A DNA stretch of 64,000 bases. Origin: Sinomonas notoginsengisoli (GTDB lineage: Bacteria > Actinomycetota > Actinomycetes > Actinomycetales > Micrococcaceae). The DNA lies in assembly GCF_021554725.1 (NCBI RefSeq), contig NZ_JAIZDP010000001.1, positions 124,001 through 188,000 of the forward strand. The letters are read 5' to 3'. The notes below the pieces were generated by a model. It was not told where the DNA came from, did no database searches, and saw only the letters and a program-made list of their open reading frames with translations. This document shows positions 8,385 through 15,585 of this stretch, piece by piece (the first letter of the stretch is position 1; each line of letters starts with the position of its first letter). The translations under genes and the position numbers were made by a program.

Positions 8385-8825
8385 TCAGTCCTCGTCTGGG
8401 ACGAGCGTGAGGGAGATCGAGTTGATGCAGTAGCGCTGGTCAGTGGGCGTGTCGTAGCCCTCGCCCTCGAACACGTGCCCGAGGTGCGAATCGCAGGCCG
8501 CGCAGCGGACCTCGATCCGTTCCATGCCGAGCGCCCGATCCCGCAGGTACACGACCGCGTCGTCCGCGAGCGGCGCCCAGAATGACGGCCACCCACAGTG
8601 GGAGTCGAACTTCTCCCGGCTCGTGAAGAGCTCCGCACCGCAGGCACGACACCTGTACGAGCCCTTGGTGTGTGTGTCCCAGTATTCGCCCGTGAAGGCC
8701 CGTTCGGTGCTGGCCTCGCGCAGCACCCGGTACTCGTCGGGGCTGAGCTGGTCGCGCCACTCGGCATCGGACCTGCGGACCTTCTCGCGGGCAGAGTCTG
8801 GGGTGGGGGTTGGTGTGGTGTCCAT
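8385..8825 (-). CDS. msrB: Peptide-methionine (R)-S-oxide reductase MsrB
   Basis: A 146-residue single-domain MsrB. Zinc-binding CxxC pairs are C59/C62 (CRAC) and C108/C111 (CAAC). The substrate loop is HCGWPSF at about 76-82, and the catalytic cysteine is C133 in RYCINS, preceded by GHVFEGEG. It reduces the R-epimer of methionine sulfoxide in oxidised proteins in the cytosol. The ATG at 8825 gives the normal family N-terminus; an upstream start would overlap the preceding gene. The USP-like gene ends 14 bases before it, so the two may be co-transcribed as an oxidative-stress pair. Confidence 0.95.
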   Translation of the reverse strand: MDTTPTPTPDSAREKVRRSDAEWRDQLSPDEYRVLREASTERAFTGEYWDTHTKGSYRCRACGAELFTSREKFDSHCGWPSFWAPLADDAVVYLRDRALGMERIEVRCAACDSHLGHVFEGEGYDTPTDQRYCINSISLTLVPDED

Positions 8826-8839
8826 ACTCAGTCCAACGC

Positions 8840-9331
8840 TCAGGAGTCCCCGATGAATCCCGTTCCCGCATACAGATGCAGCACCGGGATGCCGAGCTTG
8901 CGCTGGGCCTGATTCGCCCAATCAGTGTGGAAGGTGTCCTCGACGGCGTGGGGGAGCGTGACGACCACCGCCTGTTCGGCCCCTATTGAGGCCGCCCTGT
9001 CCGCGAGGGCCTGGACGGGATCGCCCTCCACAATGTTCCCGGTGACCTCTGCGCCGAGGCCTTCGAGTGCGGCAATCGAGGTGTTCAGCGCTGTCTGTGC
9101 GATCGAACGGGCAGCCTGCGGATCCGGGCCCTTGTCAGAAAGCCCCTCGACGGCTTTGCCGAACTCGAGCATCGAAAGGTGGTCGAGGAAGTCGATGACG
9201 AGGCGGCGCTTGCGGCCACTCGGCACGAGCACTTCGAGCTCCGGCCCCCCACCGCTCAACAGGCCCTCGACGGCCTTCCGCTCGCTCGGGCCAAGTGCGA
9301 CTTCGGTCAGGATGAGGATCGGCGCGCTCAT
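8840..9331 (-). CDS. Universal-stress-protein-like hypothetical protein
   Basis: About 163 residues. The N-terminal strand APILILTEVALG and the C-terminal region with VVVTLPHAVEDTFH and GIPVLHLYAG give an alternating alpha/beta pattern like the universal stress protein fold. The usual ATP-binding G-x2-G-x9-G(S/T) signature is not evident, so it is a divergent or non-ATP-binding member. The ATG at 9331 is preferred; a GTG two codons upstream (9337) is possible. It lies directly upstream of msrB. Function unknown. Confidence 0.7.
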   Translation of the reverse strand: MSAPILILTEVALGPSERKAVEGLLSGGGPELEVLVPSGRKRRLVIDFLDHLSMLEFGKAVEGLSDKGPDPQAARSIAQTALNTSIAALEGLGAEVTGNIVEGDPVQALADRAASIGAEQAVVVTLPHAVEDTFHTDWANQAQRKLGIPVLHLYAGTGFIGDS

Positions 9332-9434
9332 GAACACAGACTAGGCCAGCCCGCGCCCAGCGTGGGAGAGGAGCGTCCGGCGCGGGGCGCGAGCCGCGGG
9401 ACCGCTGCGACGACGTGTTTGCCACAATGGGTGC

Positions 9435-10697
9435 ATGCCCCACCGAGTGAGCCACGCGCCGTCGTCCGTACCGGTGCAGTCCGATCCGCAGCAGCCGTTG
9501 CCCCGCGCGGTCTGGGCCCTCGCCGGTGCCGGCGGAGCTCTCGCGCTGGCCTCGGCCGTCGCCGCCTCGAGCTCTGCCCTCGCGGCCTACTTCGCCCGCC
9601 GCATCGTCACGCCCGAGCGCGTGAAGGTCGAGGACCAGGAGGTGCTTGCCGTCCAGGGGGAAGGCAGCACGCGCCGGGTCATTCTCCGCGCCACCGAGGA
9701 GACGCGGGTCGACGGCGAATACAGCCTCTTCTTCAACCGCGGCGCGGGGCACGTGAGGCTCGGGCCGCTCGAGGACTATTCGCCCGAGGAAATGACCGTG
9801 ACCCGGCCGGTCCTCGCCGAGTACTCGGGAGACATGACGACGGCCGTGCGTGCCCGTTGGAGCGGCTTCGTCTACAGCACCCCGGCGGACCTGGGGCTCG
9901 GGTTCGAGGACGTCACCCTCGCCCTCGACGTGGGATCAGCGCCGGCCTGGTACGTGCCGGCCGGTGATCCCGGCGGCACATGGGCCATCATGGTCCACGG
10001 CCGCGGCGCCACCCGCGGTGAGGGGCTGCGGGCAGTCCCCACCGCACACGCGCTGGGGATGCCCTGCCTCCTCCTCTCGTACCGGAACGACGGCGAGGCA
10101 CCGGCAACTCCGGACGGTCGGTACGGGCTGGGGACAACCGAATGGCGCGACGTCGAGATCGCCATCCAGTATGCACTCGATTCCGGTGCGCGCGACGTCG
10201 TGCTCTTCGGCTGGTCCATGGGCGGCGCCATCAGCCTCAGGACCGCGGATTCCTCGACCTTGCGCGAGCATGTCCGCGCCCTTGTCCTCGATGCGCCCGT
10301 GGTGGACTGGGTCGATGTCCTCGCCTATCAGGCCCGTCTCAACCGCATCCCCTCCCGTGTCGGCCGACTGGGCCAGATGCTCCTCGCACATCCCTGGGGG
10401 CGGCGCCTCACCGGCCTCGCGGCCCCGCTCGACTTCCGAGCCATGGACTGGGTAACCCGCGCCGTCGAGCTGCGCACCCCAACACTCATCCTGCACAGCG
10501 TCGACGACGACTTCGTCCCGGTGGGGCCCTCCCTCGAACTCGCGCGGCGCAACCCCGAGATGGTCACCCTCGAGACGTTCCGGCATGCCCTGCACACCAA
10601 GGAGTGGAACGTCGATCCTGAACGGTGGGAGAGGACCGTGCGGTCCTGGCTCGCCGACGAGCTCGCTCCGCGCCGGGTGCCGCCCGGGACGGCCTGA
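9435..10697 (+). CDS. Membrane-anchored alpha/beta hydrolase
   Basis: A 420-residue protein with an N-terminal hydrophobic helix (about residues 26-53, Ala/Leu-rich), then an extracytoplasmic-type region and an alpha/beta hydrolase domain from about 180. The nucleophile is S261 in LFGWSMGGA; the acid is probably the Asp run in HSVDDDFVP and the histidine is in FRHALHTKEW. An HGRG oxyanion motif is at about 188-191. It resembles the serine aminopeptidase/lipase-like S33 hydrolases. A CACAAT -10 ends 6 bases before the ATG, suggesting a leaderless mRNA. Substrate unknown. It is convergent with ybaK. Confidence 0.85.
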   Translation: MPHRVSHAPSSVPVQSDPQQPLPRAVWALAGAGGALALASAVAASSSALAAYFARRIVTPERVKVEDQEVLAVQGEGSTRRVILRATEETRVDGEYSLFFNRGAGHVRLGPLEDYSPEEMTVTRPVLAEYSGDMTTAVRARWSGFVYSTPADLGLGFEDVTLALDVGSAPAWYVPAGDPGGTWAIMVHGRGATRGEGLRAVPTAHALGMPCLLLSYRNDGEAPATPDGRYGLGTTEWRDVEIAIQYALDSGARDVVLFGWSMGGAISLRTADSSTLREHVRALVLDAPVVDWVDVLAYQARLNRIPSRVGRLGQMLLAHPWGRRLTGLAAPLDFRAMDWVTRAVELRTPTLILHSVDDDFVPVGPSLELARRNPEMVTLETFRHALHTKEWNVDPERWERTVRSWLADELAPRRVPPGTA

Positions 10698-10749
10698 GCA
10701 GCGTCAGCCGCGCGGCTCGGGTCGGCGGTTGGACATCCGAAGGCGCGGC

Positions 10750-11277
10750 TCAGCCCACCGCGCGCAGCGGCGCAACGATGGCGTCCGTGAGCCGCACCAG
10801 GTCCTTGGGTGCGAGTTCGATGTCGAAGCCCCGGCGTCCGCCGGAGACAAGCACCGTCTCATGGTCGAGTGCCGAAATGTCGACCGCAGTGGGCGAGGGC
10901 AGGCGCTGCCCGAGCGGGGAGATCCCGCCCCTCACGTAACCGCTCCGGCGCTCGGCAGCCGCCAGATCCGCCATGGCCGCCTTCTTCACCCCGAATGCGG
11001 CGGCGGCGGCCTTCAGGTCCAGGCTTCCCGCGACAGGCACGACGGCGACGCACAGCTGGCTGCTCGCGCCCGCGGGGATCTCCACCATGAGCGTCTTGAA
11101 AACGCGCTCGGGGTCGACGCCGAGGGCCTGCGCTGCCTCCAGCCCATAGCTCGAAGACGAGGGGTCGTGCACGTACGCGCGAGCCGTGTAGGCGACACCG
11201 GCGGCGTCGAGGGCCGTGGTCGCTGGAGTACCGGGTCCGTGGGAGCCGACTCGGGCATCCTTGGACTTCTTGGCCAC
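10750..11277 (-). CDS. ybaK: Cys-tRNA(Pro) deacylase, YbaK/EbsC family
   Basis: A 175-residue YbaK/prolyl-tRNA-editing domain protein. The family hydrolyses Cys-tRNA(Pro) made by prolyl-tRNA synthetase, in trans in the cytoplasm. Family features are the core VFKTLMVE with its conserved lysine, the YVRGGISPLGQ loop and the C-terminal IELAPKDLVRLT. Its start is one base after the sufE stop, so it is the second gene of a sufE-ybaK operon. Both act on cysteine chemistry, but a shared pathway is not established. Confidence 0.92.
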   Translation of the reverse strand: MAKKSKDARVGSHGPGTPATTALDAAGVAYTARAYVHDPSSSSYGLEAAQALGVDPERVFKTLMVEIPAGASSQLCVAVVPVAGSLDLKAAAAAFGVKKAAMADLAAAERRSGYVRGGISPLGQRLPSPTAVDISALDHETVLVSGGRRGFDIELAPKDLVRLTDAIVAPLRAVG

Positions 11278-11278
11278 C

Positions 11279-11752
11279 TCAGGCGCCCAGCGGGCACTCT
11301 CCGCGGACCTTGCGCTTGATCCGCCCGAGCATCGCGCTCATGCCCCGCATGCGCAGAGGGCTCACGAGTCGGGTCAGGCCCAGCTCTTCGGGCATGTCAT
11401 CGGGAACCGCGAGGATCTCGGCGGCTGTCAGCCCGTCAAGGCCCTCGTGGAGCACCGACGCGAAGCCTCGCGTCGTGGGAGCCTCCGGCGGGGCCGAGAA
11501 GTACAGCCGCACCACTGGGCCAGCCGATGCCGGAGTTCCTTCGGGCGCCTGCTCCGTCTCGATGGTGATGAACAGCGGCGATTGGCACTCGACCACCTGC
11601 TCGAGCATCTCGGGGTGGTCCCGGTAGTGCTCGGGAAGCTCCGGCAGCGCCTGCGAGAACTCGAGCAGGAGCTGGAGCCGCTCGCGCTCTTCAACGGCAT
11701 GGAAGTCATCGACGATCTCCGCCAAGGCGGCGGGCATGGTGTTCGTGCTCAT
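11279..11752 (-). CDS. sufE: SufE family sulfur-acceptor protein
   Basis: A 157-residue SufE protein. It takes persulfide sulfur from a SufS-type cysteine desulfurase and passes it to Fe-S cluster assembly. The acceptor cysteine is C56 in VVECQSPLF, and the [12 protein letters not shown] region is typical. The C-terminus has the extra actinobacterial-type tail [10 protein letters not shown] with basic residues. A TACGCT hexamer followed by GGAGGGG sits directly before the ATG, so it has its own promoter downstream of the sseA terminator. No SufS gene is in this window. Confidence 0.93.
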   Translation of the reverse strand: MSTNTMPAALAEIVDDFHAVEERERLQLLLEFSQALPELPEHYRDHPEMLEQVVECQSPLFITIETEQAPEGTPASAGPVVRLYFSAPPEAPTTRGFASVLHEGLDGLTAAEILAVPDDMPEELGLTRLVSPLRMRGMSAMLGRIKRKVRGECPLGA

Positions 11753-11770
11753 CCCCTCCAGCGTACGCGC

Positions 11771-11813
11771 AAGGCCCTGCCCAGCGGCACGTGTTCGCCG
11801 TGGGCAGGACCTT
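11771..11813 (-). terminator. Terminator-like hairpin between sseA and sufE
   Basis: Arms at 11771-11783 and 11801-11813 form a 13-bp inverted repeat with one mismatch around a 17-base loop. On the minus strand it follows the rhodanese stop and precedes the sufE -10. There is no clear T-run, so it may only attenuate read-through. Confidence 0.6.
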
Positions 11814-11837
11814 GTGTGACTCCCGGTTGCGCTGACG

Positions 11838-12752
11838 TCAGCTCAGCGGCCACGTGCCGCGGTCTTCCCCCTTCACAATCGGCACCCGCACCGCGTTGCC
11901 CCACTCGGTCCATGAGCCGTCGTAGTTGCGGACGGTGTCGAAGCCGAGGAGGTACTTGAGGGCGAACCACGTGTGGCTCGACCGCTCGCCGATGCGGCAG
12001 TACGCCACGACGTCATCGCCCTTTTCCAGCCCGGCCTCGCCGAAGTAGAGGTCCTCGAGCTCCTGGCGGGACTTGTACGTGCCATCCTCGGCGGCGGCGC
12101 GCGCCCACGGGATCGACGCAGCGGTCGGGATGTGGCCCCCGCGGAGCGCACCTTCCTCGGGGTACGCCGGCATGTGCGTGCGCTTGCCCGAGTACTCCTC
12201 GGGGGAGCGGACGTCGATCAGGGGCTTGCCGAGGTGCGCGAGGACATCCTCCTTGAAGGCGCGGAAGGGGGTGTCATCACGCTCGACGACGGGGTACTCG
12301 CCCCGCGCAGGGGCCGGAACCTCTGTGGTCAGCTCGCGGCCTTCGGCGATCCACTTGTCGCGGCCACCGTCGAGGAGGCGGACGTCCTCGTGGCCGAACA
12401 GTGTGAAGACCCACAGGGCGTACGCGGCCCACCAGTTGGACTTGTCGCCGTAGATCACCACGGTGGTGTCCCGGGAAATCCCCTTGGACGCGACAAGCTC
12501 GGCGAACGCGGGTCCCTCGACGTAGTCACGCGTGACCTCGTCGTTCAGGTCCGTGTGCCAGTCGATCTTCACGGCGCCGGGAATGTGGCCGGTCTCGTAG
12601 AGAAGCACGTCCTCGTCGGATTCGACGACGGCGAGCTTTCCGCTCGCGAGGGCGCCGCTGGCGAGCTGCTCGGCGAGCCACTCGGTGGAGACGAGGCGCT
12701 CGGGGTGTGCATATGCGGCGAACTTCTCGCTGCTGTCGACTGGATAGCTCAT
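11838..12752 (-). CDS. sseA: Thiosulfate/3-mercaptopyruvate sulfurtransferase (two-domain rhodanese)
   Basis: 304 residues with two rhodanese domains: an inactive N-terminal one (about 20-140, YGDKSNWWA in place of the Cys loop) and a catalytic C-terminal one (about 170-290). The active cysteine is C252 in the loop CRIGERS, followed by [12 protein letters not shown], typical of actinobacterial thiosulfate sulfurtransferases. It moves sulfane sulfur to acceptors such as cyanide or thiols in the cytosol. The ATG at 12752 has GAAAGG upstream; a longer frame upstream lacks family similarity. The next gene downstream, SufE, also handles sulfane sulfur. Confidence 0.92.
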   Translation of the reverse strand: MSYPVDSSEKFAAYAHPERLVSTEWLAEQLASGALASGKLAVVESDEDVLLYETGHIPGAVKIDWHTDLNDEVTRDYVEGPAFAELVASKGISRDTTVVIYGDKSNWWAAYALWVFTLFGHEDVRLLDGGRDKWIAEGRELTTEVPAPARGEYPVVERDDTPFRAFKEDVLAHLGKPLIDVRSPEEYSGKRTHMPAYPEEGALRGGHIPTAASIPWARAAAEDGTYKSRQELEDLYFGEAGLEKGDDVVAYCRIGERSSHTWFALKYLLGFDTVRNYDGSWTEWGNAVRVPIVKGEDRGTWPLS

Positions 12753-13007
12753 GGTGTGCCTTTCGCTCGGCTGAGCCAGGGCGCGCGGTCGCCGGACGGT
12801 GGGCGGACACCACGCTCCTGAGTGGTCCCTTCCAGCGTAGCCACGGGCGACGGCCTGTGGTGCGGACACCTCTGCGACGTGTCATGCAGCGCAACATGGC
12901 GCGCTTCTCATCCGGGTGTGCCGTTGGGCACAGATCCCTCCCCCACCAGCCGCGCCACGATATGCTGACAGACGGCCCTGCCGACCCCCTGACCCCGGAC
13001 GGAATCT

Positions 13008-14042
13008 TTGCCGACTGTCGAACACCTCACCACCCGCACGCCCAGAGTGTCCGTCGAGGAGCTCCTGACCGGCCTACACCCGTCGCCCCGCTTCGGTGCG
13101 GTCTCCTTCTCGAGCTACCGCCCGGACCCCGCACAGCCCAGCCAGGCGCACGCCGTCAAAGCCCTTGAGGCGTTCAGCGATGGGATCGGCGCATCCAGTG
13201 GCGGCCTTTTCTCCAAGCTCTTCGGGTCCAAGCCGAAATCCCGGGCGGGGGTGTACCTCGACGGCGGCTTCGGCGTCGGCAAGACCCACCTCCTGGCCTC
13301 CCTGTGGCATTCGGCCCCTGGCCCGAAGGCATTCGGCACCTTCGTCGAGTACACGAACCTGGTGGGCGCCCTCTCGTTCCGCAAGACGGTCGACGCGCTG
13401 AGCTCCTACAAGCTGGTGTGCATTGACGAGTTCGAGCTCGACGACCCTGGGGACACCGTCCTCATGTCCAGGCTCATGCGGGAACTGGCCGATGCAGGCG
13501 TGAAGCTGGCCGCCACATCCAACACCCTCCCGGGTTCGCTCGGCGAGGGCCGATTCGCGGCGGTTGACTTCCAGCGGGAAATCCAGGTCCTGGCCGATCA
13601 GTTCGATGTCATCCGCATCGACGGCGAAGACTACCGGCACCGCGGCCTGCCCGCAGCTCCGGCCCCACTCACCAACGCAGAGCTCGACGCCCGCATGAAT
13701 GCCGAGTTCGACGGCGGCCTCGTCGCCATCGACGACTTCGGAGCCCTCCTGAAACACCTCGCCGGGGTGCACCCAAGCCGCTACCGGCAGCTCATCCACG
13801 GCATTGACGGGATCGTGTGGAAGGATGTTCGCCCGATCGAGTCCCAGGCAACGGCCCTGCGCTTCGTGGTCCTAGCAGACCGGCTCTACGACAAGGATGT
13901 TCCGATTCTGGCCTCCGGCGTGCCGTTCGACTCGCTCTTCACCCCCGAGATGATGGCCGGCGGGTACATGAAGAAGTACTTCCGTGCCGTCTCACGCCTT
14001 ACAGCCCTGGCCCGCGAGGGCCAGAGCCACGAGCCTTCCTAA
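13008..14042 (+). CDS. zapE: Cell division protein ZapE (AFG1-like ATPase)
   Basis: 344 residues of the AFG1/ZapE P-loop ATPase family. Walker A is GGFGVGKTHLLA (K92), and the acidic Walker B is VCIDEFELDD (D140, E141). In E. coli ZapE binds FtsZ and modulates Z-ring stability. The TTG at 13008 restores the family N-terminus (VEHL...SVEELLTGLHPSPRFG); no better ATG or GTG exists. TATGCT at 12961 may be its -10. The gene is divergent from sseA. The 3' end is odd: the stop codon lies in the first unit of a 17-bp tandem repeat that continues downstream. Confidence 0.9.
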   Translation: MPTVEHLTTRTPRVSVEELLTGLHPSPRFGAVSFSSYRPDPAQPSQAHAVKALEAFSDGIGASSGGLFSKLFGSKPKSRAGVYLDGGFGVGKTHLLASLWHSAPGPKAFGTFVEYTNLVGALSFRKTVDALSSYKLVCIDEFELDDPGDTVLMSRLMRELADAGVKLAATSNTLPGSLGEGRFAAVDFQREIQVLADQFDVIRIDGEDYRHRGLPAAPAPLTNAELDARMNAEFDGGLVAIDDFGALLKHLAGVHPSRYRQLIHGIDGIVWKDVRPIESQATALRFVVLADRLYDKDVPILASGVPFDSLFTPEMMAGGYMKKYFRAVSRLTALAREGQSHEPS

Positions 14043-14115
14043 GCGCTGGCCTTCCTAAGCGCTGGCCTTCCTGAAGCGCTGGCCTTCCTGAAGCGCTGGC
14101 CTTCCTGAAGCGCTG
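14032..14115. repeat. Five tandem 16/17-bp repeats overlapping the zapE stop codon
   Basis: The unit GCCTTCCT(G)AAGCGCTG occurs five times in a row (about 14032-14048, 14049-14064, 14065-14081, 14082-14098, 14099-14115). The first two units lack one G and read CTAAG; the last three read CTGAAG. The zapE TAA at 14040-14042 is inside unit 1. Each unit carries the palindrome AGCGCT. It looks like a recent slippage-prone minisatellite. Confidence 0.92.
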
Positions 14116-14177
14116 ACGAGCTGCCCCTCACGGCACAGGGCTGTACGGCGACGCGGCGAATCCAGCAAACACACGCC

Positions 14178-14213
14178 GAGTGCCGGTCCCGCCTCGCGGC
14201 AGTACCGGCACTC
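14178..14213. terminator. Bidirectional terminator-like hairpin
   Basis: GAGTGCCGGT (14178-14187) and ACCGGCACTC (14204-14213) form a perfect 10-bp stem with a 16-base loop. It lies between zapE (+) and the small minus-strand gene ending at 14234, so it can terminate both. Confidence 0.65.
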
Positions 14214-14233
14214 AGTGACGATGCTCGGGTGGC

Positions 14234-14320
14234 TCAGGCTCCTTCGGCAGCGGCCCCTCTGGTGGAAGCGTTGCTCATGAGTTCCTCAGCCTTGCCCTTC
14301 TTGTCGTCTAGAAAAGACAC
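14234..14320 (-). CDS. 28-residue peptide of unknown function with its own promoter and strong RBS
   Basis: A GTG at 14320 opens a 28-codon frame that begins VSFLDDKKGKAEEL and ends GAAAEGA. The ribosome-binding site AAGGGAGGTG is nearly perfect and well spaced. A consensus-like promoter (14370-14399) and a hairpin beyond the stop (14178-14213) frame it, so all parts of a transcription unit are present. The first half is a charged, lysine/glutamate-rich amphipathic helix and the second half is small and flexible; there is no membrane segment. The beginning faintly resembles short antitoxin-like proteins starting SFLDK, but that is too little to name it. A small RNA with incidental coding is the alternative. 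Confidence 0.62.
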   Translation of the reverse strand: MSFLDDKKGKAEELMSNASTRGAAAEGA

Positions 14321-14369
14321 GGCCACCTCCCTTCACATCATCGGGGCCAGAGCGCCCCTTGTGTGGTCG

Positions 14370-14399
14370 ATACTAGCTATGCGCTGACGTCGATTCCAA
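14370..14399 (-). promoter_or_regulatory. Sigma-70-type promoter for the 28-residue peptide gene
   Basis: On the minus strand a -35 TTGGAA (14399-14394), an 18-base spacer and a -10 TAGTAT (14375-14370) predict a start near 14363. This leaves a ~43-base leader with a GGGGC/GCCCC mini-hairpin before the ribosome-binding site. It is one of the best-matching promoters in the window. Confidence 0.65.
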
Positions 14400-14476
14400 C
14401 CGTTTTGGCCGGCAGCGGATTGCGCTCTGAGCGGACGCCGAACGGTCGGCGGGGAATACGCGGGAAATTCTGCGGA

Positions 14477-14506
14477 GCGACAATGAACGCGGAGGCGACA
14501 ATGAAC
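14477..14506. repeat. 12-bp direct repeat
   Basis: GCGACAATGAAC occurs at 14477-14488 and again at 14495-14506, 18 bases apart, just outside the tRNA terminator. No function evident. Confidence 0.7.
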
Positions 14507-14527
14507 AAGGCGCCCCGAGGGGCGCCT
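14505..14527 (-). terminator. Terminator of the minus-strand tRNA cluster
   Basis: AGGCGCCC (14508-14515) and GGGCGCCT (14520-14527) form an 8-bp stem with loop CGAG. On the minus strand it is followed by TTGTTCATTGTC, a T-rich tail. It sits 5 bases past the last tRNA gene. Confidence 0.8.
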
Positions 14528-14532
14528 CGATG

Positions 14533-14604
14533 TGGGCGATACTGGGATCGAACCAGTGACCTCTTCCGTGTCAGGGAAGCGCGCTACCGCTGCGCCAATC
14601 GCCC
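14533..14604 (-). tRNA. tRNA-Val (anticodon GAC), copy 2
   Basis: A 72-base cloverleaf: acceptor GGGCGAT/ATCGCCC, anticodon stem CTTCC/GGAAG around CTGACAC (anticodon GAC), T-arm ACTGG-TTCGAAC-CCAGT. CCA is not encoded. It is identical to the copy at 14741-14812 and last in the five-gene minus-strand cluster. Confidence 0.96.
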
Positions 14605-14646
14605 GTGTTCAGTTGTTGCGCTGCCTGCGCGCCTCATAGAGGAGGG

Positions 14647-14719
<73 letters not shown>

Positions 14720-14740
14720 AGGGGGAGCATGGCTCCTCCG

Positions 14741-14812
14741 TGGGCGATACTGGGATCGAACCAGTGACCTCTTCCGTGTCAGGGAAGCGCGCTACCGCTG
14801 CGCCAATCGCCC
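14741..14812 (-). tRNA. tRNA-Val (anticodon GAC), copy 1
   Basis: Same 72-base sequence as 14533-14604, with loop CTGACAC (anticodon GAC). It is third in transcription order (Gly, Cys, Val, Gly, Val). Confidence 0.96.
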
Positions 14813-14842
14813 TCACTCCCGCCAGGGAGCAGGTGTCCACCG

Positions 14843-14913
14843 AGGTGGGGACGGGATTCGAACCCGCGTATACGGCTTTGCAGGCCGCTGCCTCGCCTCT
14901 CGGCCACCCCACC
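14843..14913 (-). tRNA. tRNA-Cys (anticodon GCA)
   Basis: A 71-base cloverleaf: acceptor GGTGGGG/CCCCACC, anticodon stem GCGGC/GCCGT around CTGCAAA (anticodon GCA), T-arm GCGGG-TTCGAAT-CCCGT. Second in the cluster and the only single-copy member. Confidence 0.96.
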
Positions 14914-14951
14914 GTGTTGGCATCCCGAGGATGCTTCGACAGTGTCCTGCG

Positions 14952-15024
<73 letters not shown>

Positions 15025-15112
15025 GGGGTGTTCCGCAGCACCCTAGCCGACCGAGCGATCCCATGACGGGTATCGCTTTGCGGCGCCGGGGCGCGCTTCA
15101 ACGAGTAACGAC

Positions 15113-15140
15113 TTTATAGGACCGGGGGGCAATGCACAAA
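15113..15140 (-). promoter_or_regulatory. Candidate promoter of the five-tRNA cluster
   Basis: On the minus strand TTTGTG (15140-15135), a 16-base spacer and TATAAA (15118-15113) form a plausible promoter. The AT-rich -10 stands out in this G+C-rich region. Transcription would begin near 15106. Confidence 0.5.
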
Positions 15141-15235
15141 TCCGGGATGCTGCCCGAAGTCGCCCCCTCCCGGGCCACGTTTGCCCCCTTGTGTCCGCGC
15201 TAGAACCCGCGCGCACGCGCACGCCCACACACGGG

Positions 15236-15289
15236 CACAGACACACCCACAGACAGGCCCACAGACACGCCCCAGACAGCCCACAGACT
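15236..15289. repeat. Imperfect 11-12-bp tandem repeats, CACAGACA core
   Basis: CACAGACA or a close variant recurs at 15236, 15248, 15260, 15271 and 15282, a spacing of 11-12 bp. The flank from about 15205 is also C/A-rich on the plus strand. It lies in the 380-bp gap between the minus-strand tRNA promoter and the tRNA-Val(CAC) promoter; I see no gene in that gap. Confidence 0.7.
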
Positions 15290-15335
15290 GGCTCGGGCAA
15301 GACGTGGAAGGGAGCGGCCACGGCGAGCTGGGGAT

Positions 15336-15365
15336 TTGGCGCTCGGCCGCCCTCTGGGCTAGAGT
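15336..15365 (+). promoter_or_regulatory. Promoter of tRNA-Val(CAC)
   Basis: TTGGCG (15336-15341), an 18-base spacer and TAGAGT (15360-15365) lie about 40 bases before the tRNA, a good sigma-70-type match. Confidence 0.6.
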
Positions 15366-15406
15366 CGTAGAGCGCTGCGGGCCGGAATATTGCCCGCGCG
15401 GCCCAG

Positions 15407-15478
15407 GGGCGATTGGCGCAGTGGTAGCGCGCTTCGTTCACACCGAAGAGGTCACTGGTTCGAACCCAGTATCGCCCA
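15407..15478 (+). tRNA. tRNA-Val (anticodon CAC)
   Basis: A 72-base cloverleaf: acceptor GGGCGAT/ATCGCCC, anticodon stem CTTCG/CGAAG around TTCACAC (anticodon CAC), T-arm identical to tRNA-Val(GAC). It differs from the GAC isoacceptor mainly in the anticodon arm, suggesting descent by duplication. It lies on the opposite strand from the cluster. Confidence 0.96.
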
Positions 15479-15484
15479 CAGTGA

Positions 15485-15512
15485 GGGCCCCCGGACTGTT
15501 GTCTGGGGGCCC
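15485..15512 (+). terminator. Terminator after tRNA-Val(CAC)
   Basis: Arms 15485-15496 and 15501-15512 form a 12-bp G+C-rich stem (one G-U pair) with loop TGTT, followed by TTGTCTGTTGT. It sits 7 bases past the tRNA. Confidence 0.85.
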
Positions 15513-15585
15513 TTGTCTGTTGTCCAACGCCAAAGCCAGACGCACGGGGCGCAGGAGTGTCGGACCGTCGTGAAAGGGTGGGCCC

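Noticed and set aside
14032-14115. CRISPR-like direct repeats
   Set aside because: Units are directly adjacent with no unique spacers, only 16-17 bp long, and there are no cas genes. They are a simple tandem repeat.
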